Origin: Monoraphidium neglectum
Taxonomy: Eukaryota; Chlorophyta; Chlorophyceae; Sphaeropleales; Selenastraceae
NCBI RefSeq assembly: GCF_000611645.1
Contig: NW_014012936.1
Span: forward strand, 1-21,678
DNA length: 21,678 bases
Reading direction: 5' to 3'
Part shown: in pieces, positions 21,336 through 21,678 of the stretch
Position numbering within the stretch: position 1 is the stretch's first letter
Layout of the letters: each line of letters begins with the position of its first letter
Program-made: the position numbers and the translations under genes
The notes under the pieces: generated by a model
What the model saw: only the letters and a program-made list of their open reading frames with translations
Database searches by the model: none
What the model was told of the DNA's origin: nothing

Positions 21336-21645
21336 GTGACTTGGGTGGCGAGCGGGCAGCCGCGCTGCGCCGCGCCCGCGGCCGCAGCCCGTGGGCAGAT
21401 GGGCGGCTGCGTTTGGGGCATATGCAGCAGCGGTCGCAAGCCTGTTTGTCTGCGAGTGAGGTGGCAGACGCAGCCTCGACAGCAGTCGCGTGGGGCGGGC
21501 CGCCCCCGTCTTTGCAGCCCATCAGGCGGGGTCGGGGCGACAGCCACACGGACCACCAATCCTGACTGCATACCTTTCGAGGGGACTGCTGCGCTCGTCA
21601 AACCTCGTGTCTCATCCCCCTTGTCCCTCCGCACTCCCTACACCC

Positions 21646-21678
21646 ACGCACGCACGTGCATGCGTGCACACACACACA
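21646..21678. repeat. CA-rich tract at the window's right edge
   Basis: CACGCACGCACGTGCATGCG followed by (CA)n runs off the window end. It lies in the second RPSA intron, downstream of the donor at 21336. Confidence 0.75.

Overview
This is nuclear DNA from a eukaryote, most likely a green alga of the Chlorophyceae (Chlamydomonas-like). The reasons are: very GC-rich coding DNA rich in Ala, Gly and Pro codons; many short GT-AG introns (mostly 80-600 nt, donors nearly all GTGNG); TG/CA dinucleotide tracts in introns and spacers; TGTAA motifs (the usual green-algal polyadenylation signal) downstream of three of the genes; and a ciliary-tip gene. No prokaryotic operon, CRISPR array, insertion sequence or tRNA was seen. 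All gene models were built by hand: exons were joined where GT-AG boundaries, codon phase and protein-family continuity agreed, and every complete model sums to a whole number of codons.

Layout, left to right. (1) 3-1033, + strand: the 3' end of an acyl-CoA synthetase resembling oxalyl-CoA synthetase AAE3/Pcs60 (two exons seen). (2) 1745-2884, - strand: a three-exon, 233-aa protein with one PDZ domain, probably plastid-targeted, convergent with gene 1. (3) 3893-10212, - strand: a 16-exon, 985-aa CEP104/FAP256 ciliary-tip protein (jelly-roll, paired helices, TOG) whose C-terminus is a kinesin-light-chain-like TPR array instead of the zinc fingers of animal CEP104. (4) 10845-18758, - strand: an eight-exon, 1980-aa TFIIIC 90-kDa-type subunit (WD40 halves and C-terminal zinc ribbon) carrying a large insert with an AT-hook, two Agenet/Tudor-like modules and a long acidic region. 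(5) 20495-21335 and beyond, + strand: the first two coding exons of ribosomal protein SA (uS2). A 1.7-kb spacer with noticeably lower GC separates the divergent genes 4 and 5.

The genes do not form one pathway; they are ordinary neighbours on a eukaryotic chromosome. The most interesting points are the two unusual architectures: CEP104 joined to TPRs, and TFIIIC90 joined to AT-hook and Agenet modules. Next come complementary CA/TG tracts flanking a frame-neutral TPR exon, and a 13-bp hairpin in the first RPSA intron.
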